DNA of 64,000 nucleotides from NCBI GenBank assembly GCA_009602735.1, contig WELA01010381.1, positions 46,475 through 110,474 on the forward strand, written 5' to 3'. The position numbers were made by a program, and so were the translations under genes. Positions 11,566 through 21,106 of this stretch are shown here, one piece after another. The notes beneath the pieces were generated by a model. The model made no database searches. It was given only the letters and a program-made list of their open reading frames with translations, and was not told where the DNA came from. How positions within the stretch are numbered: the first letter of the stretch is position 1; each line of letters opens with the position of its first letter. The DNA comes from Mesotaenium endlicherianum. Its lineage: Eukaryota; Streptophyta; Zygnematophyceae; Zygnematales; Mesotaeniaceae.

Positions 11566-13044
11566 ATGGTAAGGACAAGGTCTCAAACTAGCAACTCCCG
11601 AGACATGGAGAACCAGGATAACGAGAATGTCGAAAACCAGGCGGAAAGCCATGTAGCGGGAAACCGTACCTATTCGGAAGCAGTAGCGGATACTGCAGCT
11701 AGGGAGGCTGCAGATGAGGCAGCTGCTATTGCCTCAGTCGCAGCTCAGCAAGCTGAGGAGGAGATAGCCAGACTAGAAGCTGAACAAGTAGCAAAGGCCG
11801 CTGAAGATATACAAAGGAGGGAAGGACAGCCAGCTGACGAGCGCACTGTTGAAGAACTTATGGCATCAAGGGCCAATGTTCTGAACCCACCTCCTGCCGT
11901 ACAACTCAATGTACCCCTAGGTCAAATACGTGACCGGCTGAATGCGGCAGGAATTGCTGCTGCAGGAGCAAGAGGGATTGTTGAGGACACTACTCAGCGA
12001 GTAGATGCCAATGCTGCTGCTGCATTTGCTAATCTACCACCCCAAAATGTAGACTTGGGAGCATTGTTCGTTCAGATGCAGTCGCAAATGGCGACCATGT
12101 ATCAGTCCCAGCAGGAGGACAAAAGAATCATAATGTCCCTACTCCGGGACAGAGACCAACTGGGGTCTCACACCACTAGTGGTGGTGGCCGAGGGCCTAG
12201 TAAGCCCAAGCCGAAACCTCCCCAGGACTATGATCCTGAGGGAAACAGAAAATATTACCTGATCAAGTTTCTCGCGGATGTTGAGCAGTGGCTGGAGAAC
12301 TACCCAGAACTGCAAGATTACGAGAAGGTCAGGCACACCGGTGCGCTACTGAAAGGCAGTGCCGCAGACTGGTGGCTTTACTGGAAGGAAGAGCGTAAGG
12401 CTCGGCAACTCGGTGACCCTACGTGGGTAGAGTTTGTCGAGAAGTTGCATGAGAAGTTTGATGTCATCAACCAGCAGGAGAAAGCTATCTATGCGATGAT
12501 CTCCCTGACACTGAAGCAGACCACTTCAGTTGCTGAGTTTGCTCAAAAGTTCCAAGAGAACATGATGAAGCAGCCTGATTTGCCAGAACGGTATAGGATA
12601 GCATACTTCAGGTATGGCTTGAAATCCGAGGTCTCTGGTCATTTTGCTGAGAAAAAGTATGAGAAACTGGCTGACTTGATCCAGGATGCTGACGCCTGGG
12701 ATCAGCAGCAGTTCAATCACAAGCGCCAGAGTAACGCTTTGGTGTCTAAGATTGTCAAAAAGCCCCACGGTTCCTACAATGCAGTTGAAGGAGACCAGGC
12801 TGAGGATAATCAGGGTGATGAATATGAGTATGAGTACAATGCTATTCAGTCTAGAGGTAGAGGTGGTCCCTCTCGAGGTGGCTATGGAAGGGGTGGTGGT
12901 AGGACTAAGCCGAGACCAGCCTCAGCAAAATCTACTTGCTACCATTGTCAGCAGAAAGGCCACTACAGAGAACAGTGTCCGGTCAAGCACCTGCCTAAGG
13001 TCGAGAGAAAAGACCAGCCTTTAAAAGACAGCAACAGTCAGTAA
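11566..13044 (+). CDS. gag: Gag polyprotein, family A (A1)
   Basis: This is a capsid/nucleocapsid protein of 492 aa. The ATG at 11566 is the first after the primer site. Residues about 40-90 are Ala/Glu-rich and helical (coiled-coil-like). A retrotransposon Gag core follows at about residues 225-400 ([61 protein letters not shown]). An Arg/Gly-rich linker and one CCHC knuckle, [14 protein letters not shown], lie at about residues 458-471. The stop TAA (13042-13044) lies within a stem-loop that follows a -1 slippery site, so a fraction of ribosomes should continue into pol. The protein is identical in copy A2. Confidence 0.93.
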   Translation: MVRTRSQTSNSRDMENQDNENVENQAESHVAGNRTYSEAVADTAAREAADEAAAIASVAAQQAEEEIARLEAEQVAKAAEDIQRREGQPADERTVEELMASRANVLNPPPAVQLNVPLGQIRDRLNAAGIAAAGARGIVEDTTQRVDANAAAAFANLPPQNVDLGALFVQMQSQMATMYQSQQEDKRIIMSLLRDRDQLGSHTTSGGGRGPSKPKPKPPQDYDPEGNRKYYLIKFLADVEQWLENYPELQDYEKVRHTGALLKGSAADWWLYWKEERKARQLGDPTWVEFVEKLHEKFDVINQQEKAIYAMISLTLKQTTSVAEFAQKFQENMMKQPDLPERYRIAYFRYGLKSEVSGHFAEKKYEKLADLIQDADAWDQQQFNHKRQSNALVSKIVKKPHGSYNAVEGDQAEDNQGDEYEYEYNAIQSRGRGGPSRGGYGRGGGRTKPRPASAKSTCYHCQQKGHYREQCPVKHLPKVERKDQPLKDSNSQ

Positions 13045-13060
13045 TCCAGTCTACTGACTG
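13020..13060 (+). promoter_or_regulatory. -1 ribosomal frameshift signal, gag/pol (A1)
   Basis: A slippery heptamer T TTA AAA (13020-13026) is read in the Gag frame as CCT TTA AAA. After an 8-nt spacer comes a perfect 9-bp stem, CAGTCAGTA (13035-13043) with TACTGACTG (13052-13060), and an 8-nt loop. The pol frame is open from 12999, overlaps gag by 46 nt and is exactly -1. The same signal occurs in A2 (32149-32189, minus). Confidence 0.85.
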
Positions 13061-13112
13061 TGAGGATGCTAGAGATAGTGAGTCGTCACTAGCTGCCCTC
13101 GTAGCAGGTATT

Positions 13113-16100
13113 ATGGGTCCTGCTGAACTGGATTCACTATGCATGCCTGACAAACAGATAAAGGAGACCATCAGTAATATAGACGTCCAGAGAGTGCACA
13201 CTCTGGATGCTCTTGTTCCACCTGATGTCCAACATTTCTTTGCTACGTCAGGAGAACAATGCGAAAGTCAGGAAAAGACAGTCCCCCCTATCCTACTGCA
13301 TTGCATGATTGCAGGTAGGAAGGTGAGGGCATTTGTTGACGGAGGGGCGTCACATACTTTTATCCACAAGGACTTAGTTAAGCGGCTAAGGCTGCCTACT
13401 GTCACCCAAGGGAATAGAAAAATATTCCTTGGAGATGCCTCAAGTATCCCGGGAGGAGTTATAACCAAGCCTATTGAGGTCCAGTTAGGTTCTGGCATTG
13501 CAGTTCTAACTGAAACGCTTACATTTGAGGTACTCAACACTGGCTTTTATGATCTCGTGCTAGGCAGGTCCTGGCTTAATAGACATCAAGCTGAAGTGTG
13601 TTGGAGCAGAGGTACAGTTAAAGTGAGAGGAGCCAGTGATGGGCAGACTGACTTGGCACCCACCAGTGCTCTTCCTCTTGTCCTGTGTGGATGGCAAATG
13701 AAGGAAAAGAAGAGGCTTCCAGAAGGATGCAAGTTGCTGAATGCAATGGAGTTCGTCAAAAGCTGGAACCAGAAGGAAGACAGAATGTTCTGTCTGCTGC
13801 TAAGAGAGGTACCTCCTCAACCTGAAGAAGTGGTTGAGAAAAAGGTAAGCCCTCCGGAGCACCCTACTGCTGCAAAAATTGTTGCTCAGTACACTGATGT
13901 GTTTAACATGCCTCCAGGACTACCCCCTAAAAGGGAAGTAGATCATAGGATTGATCTATTACCTGGTAGCCAGCCACCCTGGCAACGCACTTATGGCTTG
14001 TCTTATTTGGAGAGCGAGGAGTTGAAAACACAGATTGCAGAGCTGGAGGAAAATGGTTACATTTCTCCCAGTAAATCACCGTACGGCGCACCTATCCTAT
14101 TTGTTAAGAAAAAGGATGGCAGTATGCGGATGTGTGTGGATTACAGAGCCCTGAACAGAATTACAGTAAAGAACAAGTATGCTTTACCCAGAATCGAGGA
14201 CTTGCTTGATACCCTGTCTGGCGCTAAGGTGTTCAGTAAGATAGATCTCAAGAGTGGTTATCATCAAATCAGAATTGCTGAGGGGGATGAACACAAGACT
14301 GCTTTCCGCACACGTTATGGACACTATGAGTTCAACGTGATGCCATTTGGACTGACTAATGCTCCTGCTACCTTTATGGGTGCTATGAATGACATTTTCA
14401 GACCTTATTTGGATAAGTTTGTGCAAGTTTTCCTGGATGATATTTTAATTTTCTCTAAAGATGAAGCTCAGCACACTGAACACTTAAAGAAAGTGCTGGA
14501 CACTCTGCGGAAAAATCACTTGTATGCTAAAATGAGCAAGTGTGATTTCTTTAAGGAAAGTATTGAATTCTTAGGCCACGTTGTCAGTAAAGAGGGCATG
14601 AGTGTGGATCCTAAGAAAGTCCAGACCATAAGGGACTGGCCAGTACCACAGTCTGTCTCTAAAGTTAGATCCTTCCTCGGGTTGGCTAACTACTATAGGA
14701 GATTTATTGAGAATTATTCCACAAAGGCCAGTAAACTGACTGACCTTACTAAGAAAGACATCGGGTATGTGTGGGGGGAAGAGCAGCAGGCTGCCTTCCA
14801 GACCCTTAAAGATGCCCTTTGTTCTGCCCCAGTGCTAGCCGTGTATGACCCCAGCAAACCGGTGCAGGTGGTTACTGATGCCTCTGATTTTGCCATGGGT
14901 GCTATTTTGTTGCAGCCTGCTGACAAAACCACAAAGGATGGTAAGGTACGGCAGGAGTGGCATCCTGTGTTGTATGAGTCTATGAAATTTAATCCAGCGG
15001 AGATTAATTACTCAGTGCATGATAAAGAGCTGCTAGCTATCATTCATGTACTCAAACAGTGGAGAGCATACTTACATGGTAAAGCTTTTAAGGTGATTAC
15101 AGATCATCTAGCTCTGACCCACTTTCAGAAGAAGTCCAAGCTGTCGAGGAGGGAGAACCGCTGGAGCCAGATGGTGGAGCAGTTCCAAGTCCAAATCGAC
15201 TACAAACCAGGGAAGTTGAATCCTGCTGATGCACTCTCTAGAAGACCTGACTTGCAAGAAAGGAACTTTAGTCAGCATACTGTAGATAAAGTCCTGTGTG
15301 CACTCACTTCACTAAAGGTGAAAAAGTCCTTCCTTGAACAACTTAGGAAAGCCTACCTTTCTGACCCAACATTTGAGCCCAGCCCCACTACTGGTATGTG
15401 TCGTGCTACCGCACTCGGGTATAAGCTCAAAGGAGGGATCTGGGTGACTGAAACCACTTCAGGCAGGCTGAAGCTGGTCATTCCTAATAATTTGGAAATA
15501 AGGTCTCTCTTACTGAGTCAAGCTCATGACAGTCTCCTGGGTGGACATTTGGGGCAGGCCAAAACTGTTGGCAAACTGGCAAAACATTATCATTGGGAGG
15601 GGTTACCCCGGGAGGTCTTGAAATATGTCAAGTCCTGTGACCAGTGTCAGAGAAATAAGTCTCGGCACACACCACCCGGAGGTCTCTTGCAACCGCTACC
15701 CATCCCAGCGGGACGCTGGGAAACTATATCCATGGACTGGGTGGTCTCACTACCAAGAACTGCCAACGGGCATGATTCAATACTGGTAGTCGTGGATAAA
15801 CTGACAAAAATGGTCATTTTTATCCCCACAACTGTCAAAGTGACTGCACTCGAAACAGCGAGACAGTTTTACAACCATGTAGTATGCCAACATGGGCTCC
15901 CTTCTAATATCATCTCAGACAGAGACTCAAAATTCACCTCTAAGTTCTGGAGAGCTTTAATGGGGTTAATGGGAGTCAAACAGCTGCTCAGCACAGCAAA
16001 CCACCCTCAGACTGATGGGCAGACTGAAAGAACTAACCGAGTTCTGCAGGAGGTGCTGAGAGCATATATTAACCAAAAACAAGATAATTGGGATGACCTG

Positions 16101-16829
16101 TTGCCTCAAATTCAGTTTGCGGTCAACAGTGCGGTGCACGCGTCAACGGGCAAAACTCCTTTTGAACTCAGCCTGGGTAGAGTCCCTAAGTCTCCTCTAG
16201 ATGTGCTAGGGGAATCTTTAACTCACCCTGAAGGGATTGACAACCCGGTCTCCCTCCAGTTAACTCAGGAGTTTGCTGACACCCTGTCAGAAGTCCAACG
16301 AAACTTGCACACGGCCCAAGAAAACCAACAAAAATACGCTAATCAACACCGTCGGGAACTGACATTTTCCAAGGGGGATTTAGTCAAACTGCATTCTCAG
16401 CACCTGTACCTCCCTGGTGTGGTCAAGAAAAAGCTTGGCCCTGTCTGGGTCGGTCCATATTCGGTGGTCCGTCGTGTCGGTCAGAATGCTTACAAACTGA
16501 ACATGTCAGCTGAATACAAGGGGCACCCGGTCTTTAATGTCTCCTTCCTGGAACCGTACATCAAAGGTGATACACTGTTCACAGGTCGGTTCCCTGTCCA
16601 ACCGGGACCGGTCCCCGCTGTCCGGGACGGCGACCCTGAGGAATATGAGGTCGATGAGATTTTAGACGCTCGCTCGGTCCGTCGATCGTCTAAATATGTC
16701 ATGAAATACCTCATTCGATGGAAGGGTTACGATGCCTCTGGGGACACTTGGGAGTTTAAGGACCACTTGACCAATGCCAAAGGGGCGTTGACACGGTTCC
16801 ACCTTCGGGCCGCTGGAGTCCCTCCATAA
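13113..16829 (+). CDS. pol: Pol polyprotein with chromodomain, family A (A1)
   Basis: The polyprotein replicates and integrates the element. The order is protease ([11 protein letters not shown], residue ~76), reverse transcriptase ([12 protein letters not shown] ~340; active site VFLDDILIF ~440), RNase H ([12 protein letters not shown] ~590; [18 protein letters not shown]), integrase and chromodomain. Integrase has an HHCC finger ([18 protein letters not shown] ~800-850) and a D,D,E core ([32 protein letters not shown]). The C-terminal chromodomain is [28 protein letters not shown], ~1176-1230, so the element is a chromovirus. The first ATG is at 13113, but the frame opens at 12999 and is probably entered at 13026 by -1 frameshifting from gag. 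It is intact. A2 differs at only a few residues (e.g. GMSVD/GISVD, SVSKV/SVSEV). Confidence 0.95.
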   Translation: MGPAELDSLCMPDKQIKETISNIDVQRVHTLDALVPPDVQHFFATSGEQCESQEKTVPPILLHCMIAGRKVRAFVDGGASHTFIHKDLVKRLRLPTVTQGNRKIFLGDASSIPGGVITKPIEVQLGSGIAVLTETLTFEVLNTGFYDLVLGRSWLNRHQAEVCWSRGTVKVRGASDGQTDLAPTSALPLVLCGWQMKEKKRLPEGCKLLNAMEFVKSWNQKEDRMFCLLLREVPPQPEEVVEKKVSPPEHPTAAKIVAQYTDVFNMPPGLPPKREVDHRIDLLPGSQPPWQRTYGLSYLESEELKTQIAELEENGYISPSKSPYGAPILFVKKKDGSMRMCVDYRALNRITVKNKYALPRIEDLLDTLSGAKVFSKIDLKSGYHQIRIAEGDEHKTAFRTRYGHYEFNVMPFGLTNAPATFMGAMNDIFRPYLDKFVQVFLDDILIFSKDEAQHTEHLKKVLDTLRKNHLYAKMSKCDFFKESIEFLGHVVSKEGMSVDPKKVQTIRDWPVPQSVSKVRSFLGLANYYRRFIENYSTKASKLTDLTKKDIGYVWGEEQQAAFQTLKDALCSAPVLAVYDPSKPVQVVTDASDFAMGAILLQPADKTTKDGKVRQEWHPVLYESMKFNPAEINYSVHDKELLAIIHVLKQWRAYLHGKAFKVITDHLALTHFQKKSKLSRRENRWSQMVEQFQVQIDYKPGKLNPADALSRRPDLQERNFSQHTVDKVLCALTSLKVKKSFLEQLRKAYLSDPTFEPSPTTGMCRATALGYKLKGGIWVTETTSGRLKLVIPNNLEIRSLLLSQAHDSLLGGHLGQAKTVGKLAKHYHWEGLPREVLKYVKSCDQCQRNKSRHTPPGGLLQPLPIPAGRWETISMDWVVSLPRTANGHDSILVVVDKLTKMVIFIPTTVKVTALETARQFYNHVVCQHGLPSNIISDRDSKFTSKFWRALMGLMGVKQLLSTANHPQTDGQTERTNRVLQEVLRAYINQKQDNWDDLLPQIQFAVNSAVHASTGKTPFELSLGRVPKSPLDVLGESLTHPEGIDNPVSLQLTQEFADTLSEVQRNLHTAQENQQKYANQHRRELTFSKGDLVKLHSQHLYLPGVVKKKLGPVWVGPYSVVRRVGQNAYKLNMSAEYKGHPVFNVSFLEPYIKGDTLFTGRFPVQPGPVPAVRDGDPEEYEVDEILDARSVRRSSKYVMKYLIRWKGYDASGDTWEFKDHLTNAKGALTRFHLRAAGVPP

Positions 16830-16879
16830 CTGTCATTTCAGTTGACACGGGAAGGTGACAGGCGGTCCTGTCTCCATTT

Positions 16880-16895
16880 AAGTTGGAGGGGAAAA
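16880..16895 (+). promoter_or_regulatory. Internal polypurine tract between pol and ORF3 (A1)
   Basis: AAGTTGGAGGGGAAAA, 51 bases after the pol stop, repeats the core of the 3' polypurine tract (AAGTTGGAGGGAT, 18874-18886). Both copies are preceded by AAGGTGACAGGC in the post-ORF sequence. It could act as a second plus-strand primer or mark where ORF3 was added to the element. It is also present in A2 (28314-28329). Confidence 0.6.
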
Positions 16896-17065
16896 TATAT
16901 GACAGTTAGTGAGCGAGAGCGATAAAAACACACTCATACGTTTATGTGTAGCGCATCGCAACTACGTCAACTTTTAGCAATCATCCTGTAAGGTAAACAG
17001 CAGCGAAGCCACTATACTAAATACTAACATACTTCCTGCAATCCCTATGACAAAGGTCCATATCC

Positions 17066-17096
17066 TACTAACTTGTGCCCTGGTTACATGTGCAGG
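17066..17096 (+). promoter_or_regulatory. 3' splice site in front of ORF3 (A1)
   Basis: A perfect branch-point consensus TACTAAC (17066-17072) is followed by ATGTGCAG ending at 17095, 24 nt after the branch A. The exon would start G-ATG, placing the ORF3 start codon at its very beginning. A2 has the same arrangement (branch motif at 28137-28143, minus). A matching strong donor GTAAGT lies in the LTR at 11514; another, ATG|GTAAGG, overlaps the gag start. Confidence 0.65.
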
Positions 17097-18773
17097 ATGG
17101 CGCCCACCACACAAAAGGAGGACAGAAAGCGCAAGGCAGAAGAAGCCAGGAGGACAATGGAGCAATACCAGAAGGAGCTGGCGGCGACGTCCCTCACCAG
17201 GAGAGAACAAGAAAGGGTCCGCAAACAACAAGAGGCGGCAGAAGAGGCACAGAGGAAGAAGGATCAGGAAGCGGAAAACCTCAGGAAGGCTGAGGAGGAG
17301 AGACAGAAGAAACAGCAAGAAGAAGCGGCAGCGGCAGAAGAGGAGAAAAGAAAAAAGATTGAAGCGGACAGACAGAAGAGCTTGGCCACTTACAGGTATA
17401 CTGTGGTGGGTGGCCAAAACTTCGATAACCTGAAGGAAGCATTGCTGGCAGCCCAGGAGATCAACAGGCTGGAACAGACAACACTGCTACAGAAGGAAGG
17501 AGCTACAGCACTGGACAGGTACATCGAGACACACACCGGCGTGGTCCTTTACGAAGATTATGCTAAGATGGTGGGCTATACAGCAGAGCAGGCCCGGTAT
17601 CTCGCAGATGATTCAGAGGACAAGCCGGTCCCCATACCGGGAATAGTGGGAGATCAGAGACTCATCCGGATGGTGAGCATGCGGCCCGATAGCTTTAAGG
17701 ATACGGTATTCTACCTCACACTCCTGCCAGCTTACAATGAAGTTGAGAGAAGGAGCTGGGAGTACTTGGCCAGGGAAGCAGGACAGCAGATGTTCTCTCC
17801 CCACTGGTTCCCGTGTAAACTGAGGAAGGCTGAGCACGGACCCCAGTACTACCAGCAGCCAACAGACTGGAGGTGGATGACCGTCACAAATAAGAAGCAG
17901 GAGTGTGACCGAGCCCAACCGGATGACTTCCACTATGGCCTAGACGGCTATCTCATCCTACCACCTCACATTGCCCCTTGGGACCCCAGGCTGAATGGAT
18001 GCCTGAGCAATATGAATGCAGAGACCAAGGAACATAGGAGGAGGGGAAGAGACTACTTCTCTAAGGGAAAGCATGCCTTTGTCAAATGGGCAAAGAATGC
18101 AGGCCGGATAGATATCAGTAGGCTGAAGGCCAAGCAACCTCCAGCGCGCCCTAAGAAAGGGAGGTCGGTAGACTACTCCATGTCTACTAGGGAGCAGGAC
18201 GACTTAGTGGACGAGACCCCTACTCTCTCCGAGGAGGAGGATGAGGAGGCTGAGGAAGAAGAACAGGGCAGAGGAGAAGCATCAGCAGCAGGTACTCAGG
18301 ATACCCAGGGACAGGTAGGGGCGCTTCTTAAAGAACCACGATCAGGTGTTTGGAATGTGATCCCCGTTATGGCGACTACTGGACCCCGCGCTCGCTCCCA
18401 CAGCCCACCTGCCCAAGCAGGGGAAGAAGCTGATCTGACTGTATTGGGCAGCAGACACAGGCAGAAATCCCCAGAGGACAGGGGTGCCAGAAGAGGGACA
18501 CGCGGGTGGGCCAGAGGTATGCCAGCCTCCCCCTCCGCTCAGGGGCATGTACCTCTAGCCAATGTATTTCAGCATCCTACTGGAATGCCTGTCTATGTGG
18601 GCATCAACACCCAAGTGGTTGAAGAGCAGGCTACCATCCTTCGTTCTCCTCGAGGTCCAACTTTAGAGCAAACCGGGTTCTTTAGAAGGCCAGCTGACAG
18701 ACCTAGAGGGCTGTCCAGATCTAGGTCCAGATCTCCGTCCCCTGATCCTGAAGCCCCAGGAACCACCCCTTAA
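17097..18773 (+). CDS. ORF3, novel third protein of family A (A1)
   Basis: This 558-aa protein lies in the position of env but shows no signal peptide or membrane segment. Residues about 1-95 are Lys/Glu/Arg/Gln-rich and coiled-coil-like. The central region (~100-310) carries DYAKMVGYT, VPIPGIVG, RPDSFKDTV, AYNEVERRSWEYLARE, HWFPCKL, QPTDWRWMT and LPPHIAPWDPRLNG. An acidic stretch (SEEEDEEAEEEE) follows. Near the C-terminus are GHVPLANVFQHPTGMPVYV and a tail SRSRSRSPSPDPEAPGTTP resembling Arg-Ser domains of splicing proteins. The chosen ATG (17097) follows a model 3' splice site; an upstream in-frame ATG at 17088 lies within the putative intron. I do not recognise the family. The same blocks survive in the old element, and A2 differs at only a few residues. 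RNA binding or nuclear function is inference from the tail alone. Confidence 0.85.
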   Translation: MAPTTQKEDRKRKAEEARRTMEQYQKELAATSLTRREQERVRKQQEAAEEAQRKKDQEAENLRKAEEERQKKQQEEAAAAEEEKRKKIEADRQKSLATYRYTVVGGQNFDNLKEALLAAQEINRLEQTTLLQKEGATALDRYIETHTGVVLYEDYAKMVGYTAEQARYLADDSEDKPVPIPGIVGDQRLIRMVSMRPDSFKDTVFYLTLLPAYNEVERRSWEYLAREAGQQMFSPHWFPCKLRKAEHGPQYYQQPTDWRWMTVTNKKQECDRAQPDDFHYGLDGYLILPPHIAPWDPRLNGCLSNMNAETKEHRRRGRDYFSKGKHAFVKWAKNAGRIDISRLKAKQPPARPKKGRSVDYSMSTREQDDLVDETPTLSEEEDEEAEEEEQGRGEASAAGTQDTQGQVGALLKEPRSGVWNVIPVMATTGPRARSHSPPAQAGEEADLTVLGSRHRQKSPEDRGARRGTRGWARGMPASPSAQGHVPLANVFQHPTGMPVYVGINTQVVEEQATILRSPRGPTLEQTGFFRRPADRPRGLSRSRSRSPSPDPEAPGTTP

Positions 18774-18851
18774 GGTGACAGGCTGAAAAGATAGTCAGTA
18801 AGGGAGGCTGGTCAGGGTCAGTTTCTTTATTTAAAGCTTTTGCAGTTTAAT

Positions 18852-18886
18852 GTTGTCGAGGCGACAACAAGTTAAGTTGGAGGGAT
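18852..18886 (+). promoter_or_regulatory. Hairpin and 3' polypurine tract (A1)
   Basis: A perfect inverted repeat GTTGTCG-AGG-CGACAAC (18852-18868) lies five bases before the polypurine tract AAGTTGGAGGGAT (18874-18886), which abuts the 3' LTR. The pair is conserved in A2 (tract at 26323-26335, minus) and, with one mismatch, in the old element. Confidence 0.75.
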
Positions 18887-19632
18887 TGTAATGAATCAGT
18901 ATATTAGTAGATATAATATTCATTTAAATATAATAGTTAGTTTAGTTCAGCCTGCTGAACTTTAGTTAGTAGTCAGTCGGCTGAACTTTAGTTAATAATC
19001 AGTCTGCTGGACTTTACATAATTATCAGTTTAATGACTCGGCCAAAAGCAGCAGGCTGAAGTCAACTTAAGTCAGCTTGCTGACACATTCTTTGACAGCC
19101 AGCTGACTTCCGTGCTCGGTAGCAGCGAACTGCCTTGATATGCATCTAAGTACCACCTGCTAGATGAATGGCCAGATGACATCCCCATGATGGATGGCTA
19201 TTCGGGATGATGGGAGATGGCGGTGGATTTGGTTAACCGAGGTCCTACCAACGTGGTTAACTCCCGGGTAGGCGGTGCCATCGCACTGACCGTTGAACAG
19301 TAAACTCATTCCATGTACATATGCTAGGCATTGCTCTCGAGTTCGGCATTCGGAAACGAGGCCAACTCTCTTGTACAGCTTACTGAGAGAACTCTGAATC
19401 CAAGGCGAGAAGCCATTGATACGCACTGTCTTCTAACCTTGCTTATGTATGAGTTTACTGATTTGCATTATTGATGCTAGTTTACTCTCATTTGACTGAC
19501 GAGTATTATTCACTGCTAGTGTGTTGTCCTTTGCCGTTAAACCAGTTAACGGAAAATACCATAAAGATTACTTGCTGATATAAAGATCTTTATTAATTGT
19601 TAATCGCCTATTTGGTAAGTCGATTCATTTCA
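18887..19632 (+). repeat. 3' LTR of A1
   Basis: This 746-bp LTR runs TGTAATG..TTTCA. It differs from the 5' LTR at about a dozen sites and is followed by the TSD GTACA (19633-19637). Confidence 0.93.
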
Positions 19633-19637
19633 GTACA

Positions 19638-20088
19638 GTAGAAGCCTTGTGCTGACCTCTATGTACTTGTCAAAACCTTGGGTTGTCTCCCCTTCCCGCT
19701 GTTGTATGTCCCTCTGTGATTCACTTCGATTCCTCTGGGCATACTTGGAGACCTCCTCCAAAAGATCGAAGCCCTTGCCCATCACAGTATAGCGGTAGCT
19801 TTTGATTCTCCTCTGTTCCTCCTCTGCCTGCTGCTTCTGCCTCTCCTCAACCAACCTTTGTTACTCCGTCTTCTTGGCTTCCTCTGCAGCTTTTCTTCCC
19901 TGCTTCTCCTGTCTCAGCCTGGACTGTTCTTCCTCCTCCTTCCTCTTCTGAGCCTCCCGCTGTAGTCGGAGTCGCTCTGATTCTCGAGAAGAGATGGAGG
20001 ATGATTCGATGTCGTTATGGAACTCCTTGGACTCCGCTTGTGCCTCGTCCGCCCTTTTTTTCCTCTTGAGTTCAGACAATTGAGTCAT
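19638..20088 (-). pseudogene. Decayed ORF3, N-terminal part (old element)
   Basis: The start ATG at 20088 aligns with that of the intact ORF3 (MTQLSELKRKKRADEAQ against MAPTTQKEDRKRKAEEA). The coiled-coil-like Lys/Glu/Arg region and the SYRYTVMGKGFDLLEE block follow, against TYRYTVVGGQNFDNLKE. One in-frame TAA (19863-19861) breaks it, and the A1 insertion separates it from the rest at 10785. A TACTGAC branch-like word followed by an AG precedes the ATG, echoing the splice site of the intact copies. Confidence 0.75.
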
Positions 20089-20363
20089 CTTGCTCATGCA
20101 TACCACAATGGAGTCAGTATAGTCATAATATTATGCACAGGATTGAGTACCTTTGACAGGCAAGAACGTAGTAAAGGGAGTCAAGGCATGCAATACCTGG
20201 TGTAAGTAAATTGGAAGTGAGAATGTGCTTGAGAGAGAAGTGAGTGTGAGCGCAGTGGAAAGTGAAGGATGAATATGAGACGACAATCGGTACTCGGCTA
20301 GTTTCCGAGATGTTTATCCCACTCCCTCCAACTTAAAGTTTAAGGTGGGTTGCCAGTTTCCAC
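20089..20363 (-). other. Leader of old family A element
   Basis: This non-coding leader lies between the old 5' LTR and ORF3. In element orientation it starts without the usual tRNA-Met site and contains TTTAAGTTGGAGGGAG (about 20318-20334), equivalent to the internal polypurine motif before ORF3 in A1 and A2. The deletion that removed gag and pol appears to end just upstream of this motif. Confidence 0.6.
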
Positions 20364-21106
20364 TGTTACTGGGCTGCCTGAGGCGATTAAGAATTAATAA
20401 AGATCTTTATATCAGCGAGTAATTGTTAAGGTATTTTTTGTTCACTGATTAAAACAGCAAAAGACAGCACACTAGCAGTGGACAATACTCGCAAGTCAAA
20501 TGCAAGTAAATTAGATCAATGATGCAATCAGTAAACTCATACGTAAGCAAGGTTAGAAGACAGTGCGTATCAATGGCTTTTCGCCTTGGATTTAGATATC
20601 TCTTAGTAAGCAGTACAAGAGAGTTGGCCTCGTCTCTGAATGCCGAACTCGAGACCACTACCTAGCATATGAATATGGAATGAGTTTATCGTTCAACGAC
20701 AAGTGCGATGGCACCGCCTACCCAGGAGTTAACCACGTGGGTAGGACCTCGGCTAACCAAATCCACAGCCATCTCCCATCATTCCGAATCGCCATCCACC
20801 TTAAGGGTGTCATCTGGCCATTCATTTAGCACGCCACACTTAGATGCATAGCTAGGCAGTTCGCTGCTGCCGAGTACGGCAGCCAGCTGACTGTCAAAGA
20901 ATGTGTCAGCAAGCTAACACTAGTCAACAGGCTGACCCAATGGACTTCAGCCTGCTACTCTCGGTTGAGTCATTTAACTAAGTATCAACTATCCAGCAGA
21001 CTTAAATGCAGCAGACTAAATATTAAGTAGAGTTCAGCAGGCTAAACTTATTGAAGTATTATGTTTAAATGAATATTATATCTATCCAATATACTGATTC
21101 GTTACA
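20364..21106 (-). repeat. 5' LTR of old family A element
   Basis: The outer terminus TGTAACG (at 21106) abuts the TSD TTGGA. The body is collinear with the other LTRs (TAATAAAGATC block at about 20396). The inner edge near 20364 does not match the canonical LTR end, so that boundary is uncertain by about 20 bases. Confidence 0.75.

Larger units (their letters stand above)
10786..19632 (+). mobile_element. Full-length Ty3/gypsy chromovirus, family A copy A1
   Basis: This 8847-bp element has 746-bp LTRs (10786-11531 and 18887-19632) and a 5-bp TSD, GTACA, at 10781-10785 and 19633-19637. It carries a tRNA-iMet primer site, gag, pol in -1 frame, an internal polypurine motif, ORF3 and a 3' polypurine tract. 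The LTRs differ at about a dozen positions, so insertion is fairly recent. It is inserted inside ORF3 of the older element of the same family. All three long ORFs are intact. Confidence 0.95.
8707..21106 (-). mobile_element. Old family A LTR element with ORF3 only, split by copy A1
   Basis: An LTR element in minus orientation is flanked by a 5-bp TSD, TTGGA (8702-8706 and 21107-21111). Its 3' LTR is 8707-9454 and its 5' LTR about 20364-21106. Removing the nested copy A1 and one 5-bp TSD leaves about 3.55 kb. Between the LTRs the only coding content is a decayed ORF3. No gag, protease, reverse transcriptase or integrase is present. The inner edge of the 5' LTR is abnormal: its last 20 or so bases and the tRNA-Met primer site seen in A1 and A2 are missing. 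It may therefore be a deletion derivative rather than a mobilisable non-autonomous family. An internal AAGTTGGAGGG motif precedes ORF3, as in the full-length copies. Confidence 0.85.

Noticed and set aside
17097-18773. ORF3 as a retroviral envelope protein
   Set aside because: No signal peptide, no hydrophobic membrane span and no Cys-rich ectodomain; highly charged throughout.
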